The notes: a model not told the origin generated them from the sequence alone. A stretch of DNA of 64,000 bases from JAWXUC01 sp044432975 (GCA_044432975.1 JAWXUC010000002.1:119193-183192), one strand, 5' to 3'. Positions 1 to 8,085 are shown, numbered from the stretch's first letter. A program made the numbers and translations.

Positions 1-688
1 TATCTAGCTTATTTACCTCTTCTTCAACAACTAAAGATATAGCTTTAGTCAAAGAATCATCTCGGTAAGTAAGATAAGGATCCCTAAAGAATCTTAAAAA
101 ACTCACATTCAGAGGAAGATCTTTATACATAGAGTTCATTTCCTCAAAAAGCATAAGCACCAAAGCATCTTCTGCTTTTTTACCAAATATCCCCTTAGGA
201 GCAGACATCTCTGAGAAACTTTTTCGGATATCCCTTAAAACAATACTCTTGATATGACCATCTAAATCCTCATAACTAAGACTACTTAGGTTCATCTCAG
301 AATATTTAAGAATAAAGTCTTTATATTCTTCAACATCTGAGTTTACATCAAAGTAATAATCAAACCCAATTAAATTGAGCTGATACCCATCTTTCGAAAT
401 GAGAGTATAACTATTATCTTCAAAAGATATTTTCCTATTTTTTATCGGAAAGAAAAAAATATTTCTCTGCCCTATAAAATCAAGATTAAATACCTCATCC
501 TCAAAAGAAATCTTCTTAAAGTCATCCGAAGTTCTATTCTTTACCAAAATTATAGAATCTTTATGAGTATTATTAAAAAAGATTGAATATCCTAAAAATC
601 CTCCCATAAATATTGTTACTATAACTGCTAAAAATACAAGAAGTTGAAATCCTGCTTTGGTTACCTGTGTGTTTGTCTTTGTTTTCAT
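1..688 (-). CDS. Membrane-anchored SPFH/Band 7-like protein, C-terminus outside window
   Basis: Open frame of 229 codons reading leftwards from an ATG at 686-688 and still open at the window edge, so it is partial. Residues about 13-33 form one hydrophobic segment (AGFQLLVFLAVIVTIFMGG) after a short polar N-terminus, giving an N-terminal membrane anchor. The following region, with a PIKNRKISFED strand and a SKDGYQLN stretch, then a Tyr-rich strand and an IRKSF helix, resembles the start of SPFH (stomatin/prohibitin) domains. This likeness is by eye only. A terminator separates it from the second SPFH-type gene to its right. There is no Shine-Dalgarno sequence before the ATG; an AAACAAA motif lies about 20 bases upstream. 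Function unknown, probably membrane organisation or protease control as in other SPFH proteins. Confidence 0.6.
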   Translation of the reverse strand, partial: MKTKTNTQVTKAGFQLLVFLAVIVTIFMGGFLGYSIFFNNTHKDSIILVKNRTSDDFKKISFEDEVFNLDFIGQRNIFFFPIKNRKISFEDNSYTLISKDGYQLNLIGFDYYFDVNSDVEEYKDFILKYSEMNLSSLSYEDLDGHIKSIVLRDIRKSFSEMSAPKGIFGKKAEDALVLMLFEEMNSMYKDLPLNVSFLRFFRDPYLTYRDDSLTKAISLVVEEEVNKLD

Positions 689-760
689 ATAATTTATATT
701 TTATTTGTTTTGAGCCTTAAATATACCACCAAAACACCCTTTAGTCAATAAAAAACGCAC

Positions 761-794
761 AAAAAAAGAGGTTGGGAAATAAATCCCAACCTCT
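761..794 (-). terminator. Rho-independent terminator of the SPFH lipoprotein gene
   Basis: Perfect 11-bp stem AGAGGTTGGGA / TCCCAACCTCT (767-777, 784-794) with a 6-base loop. On the minus strand it is followed by a run of T (the A-run at 761-767). It ends the gene starting at 1714. Confidence 0.85.
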
Positions 795-814
795 TAATGA
801 AAAGAATAAAAAGC

Positions 815-1714
815 TTACTTTATGCCAAACATAGATGCAGACTGTGAAGCACTAAAGTTAGCATATTGCCAACCCTTCATAGATGCTGCCATCTCTCGTT
901 TAACATCTAGCTCTTTAAGCTGTAGATACTGAGGATTGCTTCTAATAGCCTTTCCCTCAATATTCATAGCCTCTGCTCTACCCTCAGCCTCGCGAATTGC
1001 TGCACGAGCAAGTCCGTCTGCTGTTGCTGCAACCTTATTAGCCTCTGCCTCTGCACCTTGCAACTCAATTACAAGACGCTTAGCCTTCTCCTCAGCTGCA
1101 ATCTTGGCCGTGATTTCACTCTTGATTTGACTTGGCACGCGTACCTCAGAAAGATAATATATGTCGATTATATCAATTCCCAATGGTCCGTAATAAGCAC
1201 GAAGCTTATCCTTAACATTTTGCCTTATCTCTTCTTTCTTTGATGCGTATAAATCAAGGATATTCATACTTTGAGAAAACTCATTGAAAGCATTTCTAAC
1301 ATCCTTATACAAGATGTTATCAATAATCTCCTGAGGATCCTTCATCCAAGTTTGATACATGTTAATAAGCTTTTCTGGCTCAGATGAAAAAGCAAACGCA
1401 ATACCGATATCTGCTGAGGCCGTCTCACCTTCTACAGACTGATAAACGATTTCTTGGTTAGTAGGCGACCCCTCTCGTTCATCAGCAGTCCAAGACCACT
1501 GTTGCTCTATAGTAGGATACTTCTCTATTGAATAATACCCAAACCAATGAACTGGTTCTCTACCTACACCAATCACCTCGATTTGACCTTTCTGATCACC
1601 TAACTTGTGAACTTTAAGACCAATCTCACCAGGCTCAACTGTGGTGCAAGAAGTAAAAGATACGCCCATGATAAGAGCAAAAGCCGCAACTGCAAAAAAT
1701 TTGATGTTTTTCAT
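815..1714 (-). CDS. SPFH/Band 7 (prohibitin-type) lipoprotein
   Basis: A 299-residue SPFH-domain protein. Residues 1-23 look like a lipoprotein signal peptide ending at Cys23 (GVSFTSC), so a lipid-anchored rather than a transmembrane form is predicted. The SPFH domain covers about residues 25-190, followed by the Ala/Glu-rich coiled coil typical of the family (AAEEKAKRLVIELQGAEAEA, then AEGRAEAMNIEGKA). SPFH proteins form large ring or cage assemblies in membranes and often control proteases; nothing here shows the partner. There is no Shine-Dalgarno sequence; AACAAA occurs about 20 bases before the ATG. It may be cotranscribed with the 79-residue membrane protein 50 bases upstream. Base composition is visibly richer in G+C than the chromosomal genes further right. 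Confidence 0.85.
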   Translation of the reverse strand: MKNIKFFAVAAFALIMGVSFTSCTTVEPGEIGLKVHKLGDQKGQIEVIGVGREPVHWFGYYSIEKYPTIEQQWSWTADEREGSPTNQEIVYQSVEGETASADIGIAFAFSSEPEKLINMYQTWMKDPQEIIDNILYKDVRNAFNEFSQSMNILDLYASKKEEIRQNVKDKLRAYYGPLGIDIIDIYYLSEVRVPSQIKSEITAKIAAEEKAKRLVIELQGAEAEANKVAATADGLARAAIREAEGRAEAMNIEGKAIRSNPQYLQLKELDVKREMAASMKGWQYANFSASQSASMFGIK

Positions 1715-1764
1715 TTTTGTAATTATTAAAATGTTTGTTAAATTGTTATTAAATTAGTTTATAA

Positions 1765-2004
1765 CTACTCCTTGTCTGTAAAAAAGGCAAGAAGGTGATA
1801 ACCTGCTAAAAGCACTGCAAGTATCAAAACGATACCCACAATTGGCAAGAAATCACTCTTTGTAAAAATCAACTGCCAACTACCCCAAAGTGATATTGCA
1901 CCAAAAAGGAGAGTTAACGAAATTCCCCAAAATTTAGGAATTGACTTCAGACGTTGTTTCCACATTGGAACTTTTTTACGTCTTGATGTTCGTTTTACTG
2001 TCAT
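1765..2004 (-). CDS. Small two-helix membrane protein, unknown function
   Basis: A 79-residue protein with a strongly basic N-terminus (TVKRTSRRKKVPMWKQR) followed by two hydrophobic helices at about residues 27-46 and 52-73, predicting a hairpin membrane protein with both ends in the cytoplasm. No family recognised. It lies between a strong promoter (2110-2138) and the SPFH lipoprotein gene, both on the minus strand, so the two may form an operon and the small protein may be a partner of the SPFH protein. The start has no Shine-Dalgarno sequence but AAACAAAATATT lies directly before the ATG. Confidence 0.65.
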   Translation of the reverse strand: MTVKRTSRRKKVPMWKQRLKSIPKFWGISLTLLFGAISLWGSWQLIFTKSDFLPIVGIVLILAVLLAGYHLLAFFTDKE

Positions 2005-2109
2005 AATATTTTGTTTAAAAGTTAATAAATCATTTTTAAGCTATTAATCTCTATGTCTTTCTTTTCATTTTTGTTAATTGTTATATTTGTAATTTGTTTT
2101 GTCGAATTA

Positions 2110-2138
2110 TGTATAGCACAAAATCCACCCCCTGTCAA
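2110..2138 (-). promoter_or_regulatory. Sigma-70 promoter for the 79-aa / SPFH lipoprotein genes
   Basis: On the minus strand: TTGACA (2133-2138), a 17-base spacer, then TATACA (2110-2115). This is near consensus. Transcription would start near 2103, leaving about 100 untranslated bases before the ATG at 2004. It also argues against a rightward gene in this interval. The rest of 2005-2269 shows no gene. Confidence 0.75.
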
Positions 2139-2269
2139 CACAGTTTCTTTAATTTTTTTTCAAAATTTAAATTTGTTGCAGAATTTGACAAAAAGAATGG
2201 CGTTGAAAAAATATAAAAAACAAACACTTAGCACCAAAATAAATATATTAAAAAAAATATAAAAATTTA

Positions 2270-2800
2270 TTATCTTGGCTTACAACCACAATAATCTTGA
2301 TGATATAAGTTCAAATCGATTCTTAATTTATTAGAAAGTTCTTGCATTCCGCCCCTTCTAGCCTCTATCTCAAAATATTCAACACCTGTTTCTAAAGACA
2401 TTTTATGCGCAGCTTCATTTACTTGTTGCAAATTTTTATACCTAGAAGCTCCAAGCACAGATGCGATTCCCGAGAATCCATTTTCTTTTGCATATTCCAT
2501 CGTTCTTTTTAACCTCATTGCAAAACAAAGACTACAACGTTTTCCTCTTTCAGGCTCGTTTTCATAGCCTTTAATTACATTGCACCATGTATTATTATCA
2601 TATTCCAGCTCAATAAAAGGCACATTATAAAGTTCACAAACCTTTGCATTTTCATCTCGTCTTTTAACATATTCTGTTTCTGGTACAATGTTTGGATTAT
2701 AAAACACAACAGCAAATTTTGCGTTTTGTTCTGCCAAAGTTTTAATAACAGCAACAGAACAAGGCGCACAACAAGATAACAATAAAAAATTATCCTTCAT
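2270..2800 (-). CDS. queH: Epoxyqueuosine reductase QueH
   Basis: A 176-residue protein of the QueH (DUF208) family, which catalyses the last step of queuosine synthesis in tRNA, reducing epoxyqueuosine without the cobalamin used by QueG. The cysteines expected for the [4Fe-4S] cluster and the additional metal are present: Cys10-Cys11 and Cys14 in LLLSCCAPCS, Cys89 and Cys92 in KRCSLC, and Cys171 and Cys173 in the C-terminal YCGC. The length is normal for the family. The start overlaps the stop of rnhB by four bases (ATGA), so the two are translationally coupled in one leftward operon with the membrane protein and GNAT genes. Confidence 0.93.
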   Translation of the reverse strand: MKDNFLLLSCCAPCSVAVIKTLAEQNAKFAVVFYNPNIVPETEYVKRRDENAKVCELYNVPFIELEYDNNTWCNVIKGYENEPERGKRCSLCFAMRLKRTMEYAKENGFSGIASVLGASRYKNLQQVNEAAHKMSLETGVEYFEIEARRGGMQELSNKLRIDLNLYHQDYCGCKPR

Positions 2801-3426
2801 TTCAAATAAGCCTTTATAGGTTTATAACTTTTACGATGAATTGGTGTAATTCCATATTCTTTTAAAGCCTCAATATGCTGTTTTACACCATATCCAGCGT
2901 GTTTTTCAAAACCATATTGAGGATACTCCAAAGCATATTCACTCATTTGTTTATCACGAGTTACTTTTGCCACAATAGATGCCGCAGAAATAGAATATGA
3001 TTTTGAATCACCCTTAACAACAGGAGTACAATCACACTCCAAACCTTTTGGTTTTTGATTACCATCAATTATTGCAAACTGTGGTTTGACAGTCATATTT
3101 TTAACCGCCCTACTCATCGCCATAAATGTCGCTTGCAAAATATTATGAGCATCAATTTCTTCAGGACTAGCCTCTCCAACTCCAATTGCAATTTTATTCT
3201 GCTCTTGCAATTTATAAAGCTCATTAAAAGCAAGCTCTCTTTTTTTTGCAGACATTTTTTTGCTATCATCAAGCATATTTAATATATTTTCATCAATATC
3301 TTGAGTTAAAAACACAACAGCTCCAGCAACAACATTACCAGCCCAAGGGCCGCGTCCTGCCTCATCAACACCAGCAACCAAATTGCCATAAAAATTTTCA
3401 ATTTCAAACCTTAAAGAAGAACTCAT
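2797..3426 (-). CDS. rnhB: Ribonuclease HII
   Basis: RNase HII cleaves the RNA strand of RNA-DNA hybrids and removes single ribonucleotides from DNA. The core motif GVDEAGRGPWAG carries the first catalytic Asp-Glu pair, with further acidic residues in AIIDGNQKP and in the SISAASIVAKVTRD helix. I chose the ATG at 3426 (209 residues). An upstream in-frame Met at 3495 would add 23 hydrophobic residues that are not part of the enzyme and that are read inside the neighbouring membrane-protein gene. The gene still overlaps that upstream gene by 23 bases and is coupled to queH downstream. Confidence 0.93.
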   Translation of the reverse strand: MSSSLRFEIENFYGNLVAGVDEAGRGPWAGNVVAGAVVFLTQDIDENILNMLDDSKKMSAKKRELAFNELYKLQEQNKIAIGVGEASPEEIDAHNILQATFMAMSRAVKNMTVKPQFAIIDGNQKPKGLECDCTPVVKGDSKSYSISAASIVAKVTRDKQMSEYALEYPQYGFEKHAGYGVKQHIEALKEYGITPIHRKSYKPIKAYLK

Positions 3427-4075
3427 AGCTTTTTGCCAATACAACATTAAAAAACGTAAATAAAATAGAAGATATAAAATAATTAAACCAAACATTTATA
3501 TCCAACACATCAAAAACAAATACCAAACCATTTATTAAAACAAAAATAAATAGCATCTGAAAATAATTGCCTTTTGTCTGATTAAAAGCAAAACTAATAT
3601 TTTTATTTCTATCAATAACAGATGCAATCCAAGCAAAATAAGGGCGATATAAAATAATCGGTGAAAAAACAATAAATATAACAGCAACAATCGCATCCAC
3701 AATTTTAGAATTATTTATAGATTGCTCAAAAAAATCTAAAGGAACTCCTAAAAAAGCTAAAATATAAACAATAACAACCCAAGCTATAAAGAAAAGCAAT
3801 ATAATTAATAAAATTCTTGCTGACGGAACTAAAGAAGAGCCCAAATGTTTAAACTCAAACAAAGGCTTTTTATTAAAACAAACCCTAAAAAAAACAATCC
3901 ACAAACAATAGGCTAGTAACAAAAAAGCAAAAAAGGCAGGATTAGTCCAACCTCCCCAAAAACTACCTCCCATCATTAAAGCAAAATTAGCTAAAACAAA
4001 TAAAGAGAATAAAAAAAAGTTTTCTTTTGCAAATAAAAGGCTTTGTAATAAAGTTTTTAAAACGGGTAGCTTCAT
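3404..4075 (-). CDS. Polytopic membrane protein, unknown function
   Basis: A 223-residue hydrophobic protein with about five or six predicted membrane helices (for example ENFFLFSLFVLANFALMM, AFFAFLLLAYCLWIVFF, ARILLIILLFFIAWVVIVYI, IVDAIVAVIFIVFSPIILY, MLFIFVLINGLVFVFDVL). No diagnostic motif is visible and I do not recognise the family. It is coupled by a 4-base overlap to the GNAT gene upstream and overlaps rnhB downstream, so it belongs to the same leftward operon. Confidence 0.75.
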   Translation of the reverse strand: MKLPVLKTLLQSLLFAKENFFLFSLFVLANFALMMGGSFWGGWTNPAFFAFLLLAYCLWIVFFRVCFNKKPLFEFKHLGSSLVPSARILLIILLFFIAWVVIVYILAFLGVPLDFFEQSINNSKIVDAIVAVIFIVFSPIILYRPYFAWIASVIDRNKNISFAFNQTKGNYFQMLFIFVLINGLVFVFDVLDINVWFNYFISSILFTFFNVVLAKSYEFFFKV

Positions 4076-4509
4076 AAATCTTTGCTCATTTTTAAGAATG
4101 TAATGCCTTTATCTTCAAAAACATCACCATCTTTTTTATAACCCAATTTTTCATAAAAATCTACAACAGAAAGCATTGCATTCATAAAAATATGCTTATA
4201 ACCAGCATCACGAGCTTTATTTTCAGCAAAAGAAATTATCTTTTTACCCAAACCCTCACCTTGATATTTATTATCAACAGCAACCTGAAGCATTCTAATA
4301 GATTCATTACCAGAAGGAGCAAGCATAACACCACCAATCAAACAATCATCAAGATCTTCAATCATTCCAACATGCAAGTAATTTGCTTCTAATTCTCTAT
4401 GCATATCTAGAAATTTAAGCCCCAAAGGTTGCATTAAAACCTTATACCTCATATTAACAAGTTCTTCATATCTAGATGAGCCAAATTCTATATCAATAAT
4501 TTTCTTCAT
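4072..4509 (-). CDS. GNAT family N-acetyltransferase
   Basis: A 145-residue single-domain GNAT acyltransferase. The acetyl-CoA pyrophosphate-binding loop is read as YQGEGLGKKI (consensus Q/RxxGxG/A), preceded by the beta strand MLQVAVDN and followed by a helix and FMNAMLSVVDFYEKLGY, the usual C-terminal signature. The N-terminal half (RYKVLMQPLG) resembles ElaA-like and other small-molecule acetyltransferases. The substrate cannot be inferred. It is the first gene of a leftward four-gene operon (GNAT, membrane protein, rnhB, queH); a GGAGGA Shine-Dalgarno lies 5-6 bases before the ATG. Confidence 0.85.
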   Translation of the reverse strand: MKKIIDIEFGSSRYEELVNMRYKVLMQPLGLKFLDMHRELEANYLHVGMIEDLDDCLIGGVMLAPSGNESIRMLQVAVDNKYQGEGLGKKIISFAENKARDAGYKHIFMNAMLSVVDFYEKLGYKKDGDVFEDKGITFLKMSKDL

Positions 4510-4528
4510 TGCAATCCTCCAAAATTGA

Positions 4529-4557
4529 TTGACTCTAATAATAAATATTATTATAAA
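4529..4557 (+). promoter_or_regulatory. Sigma-70 promoter of lepA
   Basis: TTGACT (4529-4534), 17-base spacer, TATAAA (4552-4557). The predicted transcription start is near 4564. That places the first in-frame ATG at 4560 outside the message and supports translation of lepA from 4578. Confidence 0.65.
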
Positions 4558-4577
4558 ACATGCAAGGAAAAAATAAT

Positions 4578-6377
4578 ATGAGTTTAGATTTAATTAGAAA
4601 TTTTGCGATAATCGCACACATAGACCACGGAAAATCAACACTGGCAGACAGAATGATTGAGTTTTGCGGCGGTCTAGAAAAAAGAGAAATGACAGAGCAA
4701 GTTCTTGATTCTATGGACATAGAAAAAGAAAGAGGCATCACAATTAAAGCCCAAACGGTTCGTTTAAATTACAACGCTAAAGACGGCAAAACATATCAAT
4801 TAAACTTGATGGACACCCCAGGGCACGTTGACTTTTCATACGAAGTTTCTCGCTCTTTAGCATCTTGCGAAGGCTCTATTTTAGTAGTTGATTCAACCCA
4901 AGGTGTTGAAGCTCAAACTTTAGCCAATGTATATTTAGCAATAGATAATAACCATGAGATTATCCCTGTCTTAAATAAAGTAGATTTACCATCATCAGAT
5001 GTTGAAAAAGTAAAAAAACAAATTGAAGATGTAATTGGCTTAGACACTTCAGAAGCAGTAGAAACAAGCGGAAAATCAGGCATTGGGGTTGAAGATTTAT
5101 TAGAAGAAATTGTTCACAAACTCCCTGCCCCAACTGGTGATGCCAAAGCTCCATTAAAAGCATTATTGATTGATAGCTGGTACGATGCATATTTAGGCGT
5201 TATTATTCTTGTTCGCATTAAAGATGGTGTCTTAAAAAAGAAAACTCAAGTAACTATGATGTCTAATAACACTACTTATTTAGTAGACAAAGTTGGCATT
5301 TTCTCACCCAAGATGCAAGATGTAGACGCTCTTTACCCTGGAGAAATGGGCTTTATAACAGCCAGCATTAAATCTGTTTCAGACACAAACATTGGCGATA
5401 CAATCACAGAAACAAAAAAACCATGCGACAGCGCATTAGCTGGTTTTAAACCTTCTGTCCCTGTTGTGTTTTGTTCAATCTTCCCTGTTGATAGCTCTCA
5501 ATATGAGTTATTAAAAGACGCATTAGCAAAATTAAAATTAAATGATGCCAGTATTGAATATGTAAACGAGAACTCTGCGGCATTAGGTTTAGGTTTTAGA
5601 TGTGGTTTCTTAGGTTTATTGCATATGGAAATTATTCAAGAACGTTTAGAACGTGAATTTAATTTAGACTTAATCACAACGGCGCCATCTGTGGCATATA
5701 ATATTAATATGACAAGTGGTGAACAAATTGTGTTACACAATCCTGCAGATATGCCAGAACCAACCCAAATTGCCACAATTGAAGAGCCTATGGTTAAAGC
5801 AACAATTTTAGTCCCTGATGAATACTTAGGCAATGTCTTAAAACTTTGCAACGACCGCCGTGGTGTTCAACAAGAATTAACTTATGTAGGCGCAAGAGCC
5901 ATGGTTGTTTATACAATTCCGTTAAATGAGATTGTGTTTGACTTTTATGACCGCTTAAAATCAATCACATCAGGCTATGCAAGTTTTGATTATGAAATAA
6001 CAGATTATGAAGCATCTCAATTAGTAAAAGTTCAAATATTAATCAATGAAGAACCTGTTGATGCCCTCTCTTTCTTATGCCACAAAACCCAAGCAGAAGC
6101 CAGAGGACGCCAAATTTGTGAAAGATTAAAAGACTTAATCCCAAGACATTTATTTAAAATTCCTATCCAAGCCGCTATTGGCGGCAAAGTAGTTGCCAGA
6201 GAAACAATTTCTGCCATGCGTAAAGACGTAACCGCAAAATGCTACGGCGGTGATGCTACCAGAAAACGTAAATTGCTCGACAAACAAAAGAAAGGCAAAA
6301 AGAAAATGCGCCAATTCGGCAAAGTAGAAGTCCCACAATCAGCCTTCATAGAAGCCTTACGCATCGGCGACAACTAA
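4578..6377 (+). CDS. lepA: Elongation factor 4 (LepA) GTPase
   Basis: LepA (EF4) is a translational GTPase that acts on the ribosome and is involved in back-translocation and ribosome assembly. The G domain shows G1 AHIDHGKSTLAD, switch region ERGITIKAQ, G3 DTPGHVDF and G4 NKVD. The C-terminal LepA-specific domain ends with the basic helix region CYGGDATRKRKLLDKQKKGK. The length of 599 residues is standard. I use the ATG at 4578 because AAGGAAA stands 7 bases before it and the promoter start site falls after the alternative ATG at 4560. The gene is monocistronic, diverging from the GNAT operon. Confidence 0.97.
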   Translation: MSLDLIRNFAIIAHIDHGKSTLADRMIEFCGGLEKREMTEQVLDSMDIEKERGITIKAQTVRLNYNAKDGKTYQLNLMDTPGHVDFSYEVSRSLASCEGSILVVDSTQGVEAQTLANVYLAIDNNHEIIPVLNKVDLPSSDVEKVKKQIEDVIGLDTSEAVETSGKSGIGVEDLLEEIVHKLPAPTGDAKAPLKALLIDSWYDAYLGVIILVRIKDGVLKKKTQVTMMSNNTTYLVDKVGIFSPKMQDVDALYPGEMGFITASIKSVSDTNIGDTITETKKPCDSALAGFKPSVPVVFCSIFPVDSSQYELLKDALAKLKLNDASIEYVNENSAALGLGFRCGFLGLLHMEIIQERLEREFNLDLITTAPSVAYNINMTSGEQIVLHNPADMPEPTQIATIEEPMVKATILVPDEYLGNVLKLCNDRRGVQQELTYVGARAMVVYTIPLNEIVFDFYDRLKSITSGYASFDYEITDYEASQLVKVQILINEEPVDALSFLCHKTQAEARGRQICERLKDLIPRHLFKIPIQAAIGGKVVARETISAMRKDVTAKCYGGDATRKRKLLDKQKKGKKKMRQFGKVEVPQSAFIEALRIGDN

Positions 6378-6384
6378 TTGTAGT

Positions 6385-6420
6385 GGACGGCCCGGGGGCG
6401 ACGTTTCGCCTTGACCGTCC
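6385..6420. repeat. GC-rich hairpin element after lepA
   Basis: Nested dyad: GGACGG (6385-6390) pairs with CCGTCC (6415-6420), and inside it GGCGA pairs with TCGCC (6397-6401, 6406-6410). It is strikingly G+C-rich for this region and lies just after the lepA stop, so it may act as a transcription stop. It resembles the compound element at 27499 in style and may be a family of dispersed intergenic repeats. Confidence 0.55.
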
Positions 6421-6440
6421 CTTTAACAAATTAACTATAT

Positions 6441-6605
6441 TTATTTCTCTTTCATCTTCTCTTTATAACACCTCCCCAACTGTTGCAAAAGACTTTGCAA
6501 GCTATAAAGATTTTGCAAAGCATGATTATAAGTCTTTTCAAAATCACATTTATCCGTAGGTGTTAGATTTTCCCATTTAAATTTTTCTTTTTTATTTTCA
6601 CTCAT
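6441..6605 (-). CDS. Small 54-residue protein, unknown function
   Basis: A 54-codon frame starting at the ATG 6603-6605 with a strong Shine-Dalgarno (AAGGAGC) about 7 bases upstream. The product is polar and charged: an N-terminal Lys/Glu-rich part (MSENKKEKFKWENLTP) and then a probable amphipathic helix (TYNHALQNLYSLQSLLQQL) with a basic tail. No membrane segment. The helix could form a small coiled coil. It lies in the gap between lepA and the SD-less gene set, convergent with lepA. No family recognised; the good ribosome site and helix periodicity are the support. Confidence 0.55.
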   Translation of the reverse strand: MSENKKEKFKWENLTPTDKCDFEKTYNHALQNLYSLQSLLQQLGRCYKEKMKEK

Positions 6606-6668
6606 TTTATAAGCTCCTTTTTATTTTTAGTTTTCTAGAAAACTAGAAAACATAAACATTAAACAAAA

Positions 6669-6755
6669 CCACCAAATAAATTGGTGGTGGAGCTAGAAAA
6701 CTGTAGCAAAACAGCCCCTCTAATTCGAGCAATGCCTTATATCGAGGACTCCACC
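6669..6755. other. Overlapping hairpins, possible leader RNA or attenuator
   Basis: CCACCAA (6669-6675) pairs with TTGGTGG (6681-6687), but GGTGGAG (6686-6692) can instead pair with CTCCACC (6749-6755), so the two stems exclude each other. Inside the larger one, CTGTAGCAAAACAG and CCTC...GAGG can pair further. On the minus strand the large stem is followed by ACCA (6682-6685), giving a 74-base tRNA-sized outline, but no T arm can be drawn. CTAGAAAAC is repeated at 6635, 6643 and 6693. The region 6606-6960 otherwise contains only AT-rich sequence and a possible promoter near 6883-6906. Confidence 0.35.
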
Positions 6756-6964
6756 TTTACAAGTGAAGCTTTTTGCTAAGGATTTTCTAGATCCTATACA
6801 TAATAATATCAGCCAAGCCTTCTTGACTAAAAACAAATATACAAGTTTAATTTCAATTTGTAAACAAAATGTTTTTGACAAAAAGATTGACAATTATTTC
6901 ATATTGTAATAAACCAAACATTAAGAAACAAATTTTTATTAACTTATTAAAAACAAATTCAGAT

Positions 6965-7726
6965 ATGGAAACTAGAGTAAAAGATTGTATCATCACAAGA
7001 GTAGATGAGCTAACAAGTTGCTACAAAATCTATTTTTACACCCACGAATTCGTAGGAAACAGTTTCATCAAATTTCACCAAGACATCCTTATCAATAAAA
7101 ACAACATACAACAAACAATCCCAAAGTCAAAAGATAGATTATCACTAGTTTTGGCAACAAACGGAGATTTGGTTGGATGTTGTATTAATGATAACCCCGT
7201 CTACAAATTCACAGAAGAAGAGTATCAAGAAAGACAATCATCTTTTAAGCAATCACTTTCTGAGCAAATAAAACTCACAGAAAAAATGCTTAAAGAAAAG
7301 TATGGTCAACTTTCTTCCATCTTCTACTGGCGAAGAAAAATGATGAAAGAGTACGCTCCTCATTGGGCAGAAACTCAAATAGAGGTACTGTACTACTATG
7401 TAGCTCAAAGAATTTATTTTATTTGCGATAATAACATCGATAAAATAAACTCATTAAGCAGTGCCCCTAGTTCAATTCTTGATGATTGTTTACCAATTAA
7501 AGATGAATTAGGATTAAGCTCTGAAGCTTTAGAGTTTTGTTTTAAGATGGCAAGAAACCTACATCACGAAAAAAACGTAGGTTCAAACCTAAGCACTTTA
7601 AAACAAAGCAAAGTAATGTTGCAATCAACTGTTGATTTGTTTGGCGAAGAGAAAGGCTTTAGTCCAACTCCCCAAACCGTAATCGATCTAGAAATCCTCA
7701 TCGACATCATAGATGAGGCGTATTAA
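6965..7726 (+). CDS. Unknown protein with shared PKxGD/LNDN domain, long form
   Basis: A 253-residue protein, with the start taken at 6965 (METRVKD) because the shared N-terminal domain begins there and a likely promoter (TTGACA near 6883) lies inside the longer frame that opens at 6869. Residues 1-85 match the small proteins encoded at 7781 and 8135: a beta-rich stretch, then PKSKDRLSLV, then DLVGCCINDNPVYKFTEEEY. The remainder is helical (EQIKLTEKMLKEKYGQL; ETQIEVLYYYVAQRIYFICD) and ends with MARNLHHEKN, which superficially resembles the R-x-x-H region of HEPN helices. No known family recognised. No Shine-Dalgarno; AAAAACAAATTCAGAT precedes the ATG. Confidence 0.6.
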   Translation: METRVKDCIITRVDELTSCYKIYFYTHEFVGNSFIKFHQDILINKNNIQQTIPKSKDRLSLVLATNGDLVGCCINDNPVYKFTEEEYQERQSSFKQSLSEQIKLTEKMLKEKYGQLSSIFYWRRKMMKEYAPHWAETQIEVLYYYVAQRIYFICDNNIDKINSLSSAPSSILDDCLPIKDELGLSSEALEFCFKMARNLHHEKNVGSNLSTLKQSKVMLQSTVDLFGEEKGFSPTPQTVIDLEILIDIIDEAY

Positions 7727-7731
7727 TCAAA

Positions 7732-7767
7732 GGGGTGCCAATTTATAACAGGCACCCCAAAACTTTT
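7732..7767 (+). terminator. Terminator after the 253-aa gene
   Basis: Perfect 8-bp stem GGGGTGCC / GGCACCCC (7732-7739, 7751-7758) five bases after the stop codon, followed by AAAACTTTT. The T-run is weak, so termination may be incomplete. Confidence 0.6.
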
Positions 7768-7780
7768 AACAAATTATTTT

Positions 7781-8077
7781 ATGAAACAAGAACTTTTTTC
7801 AAAAAGTGAAACTTTTACAATTCTTCATCCAAAAAAAGTTAGAGGCGGATACCTCTTAATGTGGGAAGATTATGTAAAAGGACAAAGCAGATTGCTTTAT
7901 GTAATCTTTGGAAGATTAAAAAAAATCCTCCTATCAGATGAAGATTTATATGGAATAAAGCCAAAATTGGGAGATTCTATTGTTATATTCAAATATGACA
8001 ATAAAATTGTCGGTTGCAAGCTAAATGACAACATAATCTTCAAAAAAGAGTATCAAGAACTAAAAGTACTTCTTTAA
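7781..8077 (+). CDS. Unknown small protein, PKxGD/LNDN domain alone
   Basis: A 98-residue protein that appears to be the bare domain shared with its two neighbours: a beta-rich N-terminus (SETFTILHPKKVRGGYLLMW), then GIKPKLGDSIVIFKYDN, then KIVGCKLNDNIIFKKEYQEL. No signal peptide, no membrane helix and no catalytic motif. The alternating hydrophobic pattern suggests a small beta barrel, so nucleic acid or ligand binding is possible but not shown. The ATG has no Shine-Dalgarno; TTTTAACAAATTATTTT precedes it. It stands between two hairpin terminators, so it is probably its own transcript or a read-through product. Confidence 0.6.
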   Translation: MKQELFSKSETFTILHPKKVRGGYLLMWEDYVKGQSRLLYVIFGRLKKILLSDEDLYGIKPKLGDSIVIFKYDNKIVGCKLNDNIIFKKEYQELKVLL

Positions 8078-8085
8078 AATAACAA

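Noticed and set aside
2053..2262. Rightward 69-codon frame starting with a hydrophobic stretch
   Set aside because: It is read through a strong leftward promoter, has no ribosome site, and its composition is that of AT-rich noncoding DNA (Lys/Asn/Ile end).
3427..3495. Longer N-terminus of RNase HII
   Set aside because: The added 23 residues are hydrophobic, are not in the family, and lie within the coding end of the neighbouring membrane-protein gene.
6682..6755. Minus-strand tRNA gene
   Set aside because: End stem, length and ACCA fit, but no T arm (no TTCRA loop) and no acceptable anticodon arm can be drawn.
6869..6964. Longer N-terminus of the 253-aa protein
   Set aside because: The shared domain starts at 6965, and a promoter-like TTGACA lies inside the extra segment.
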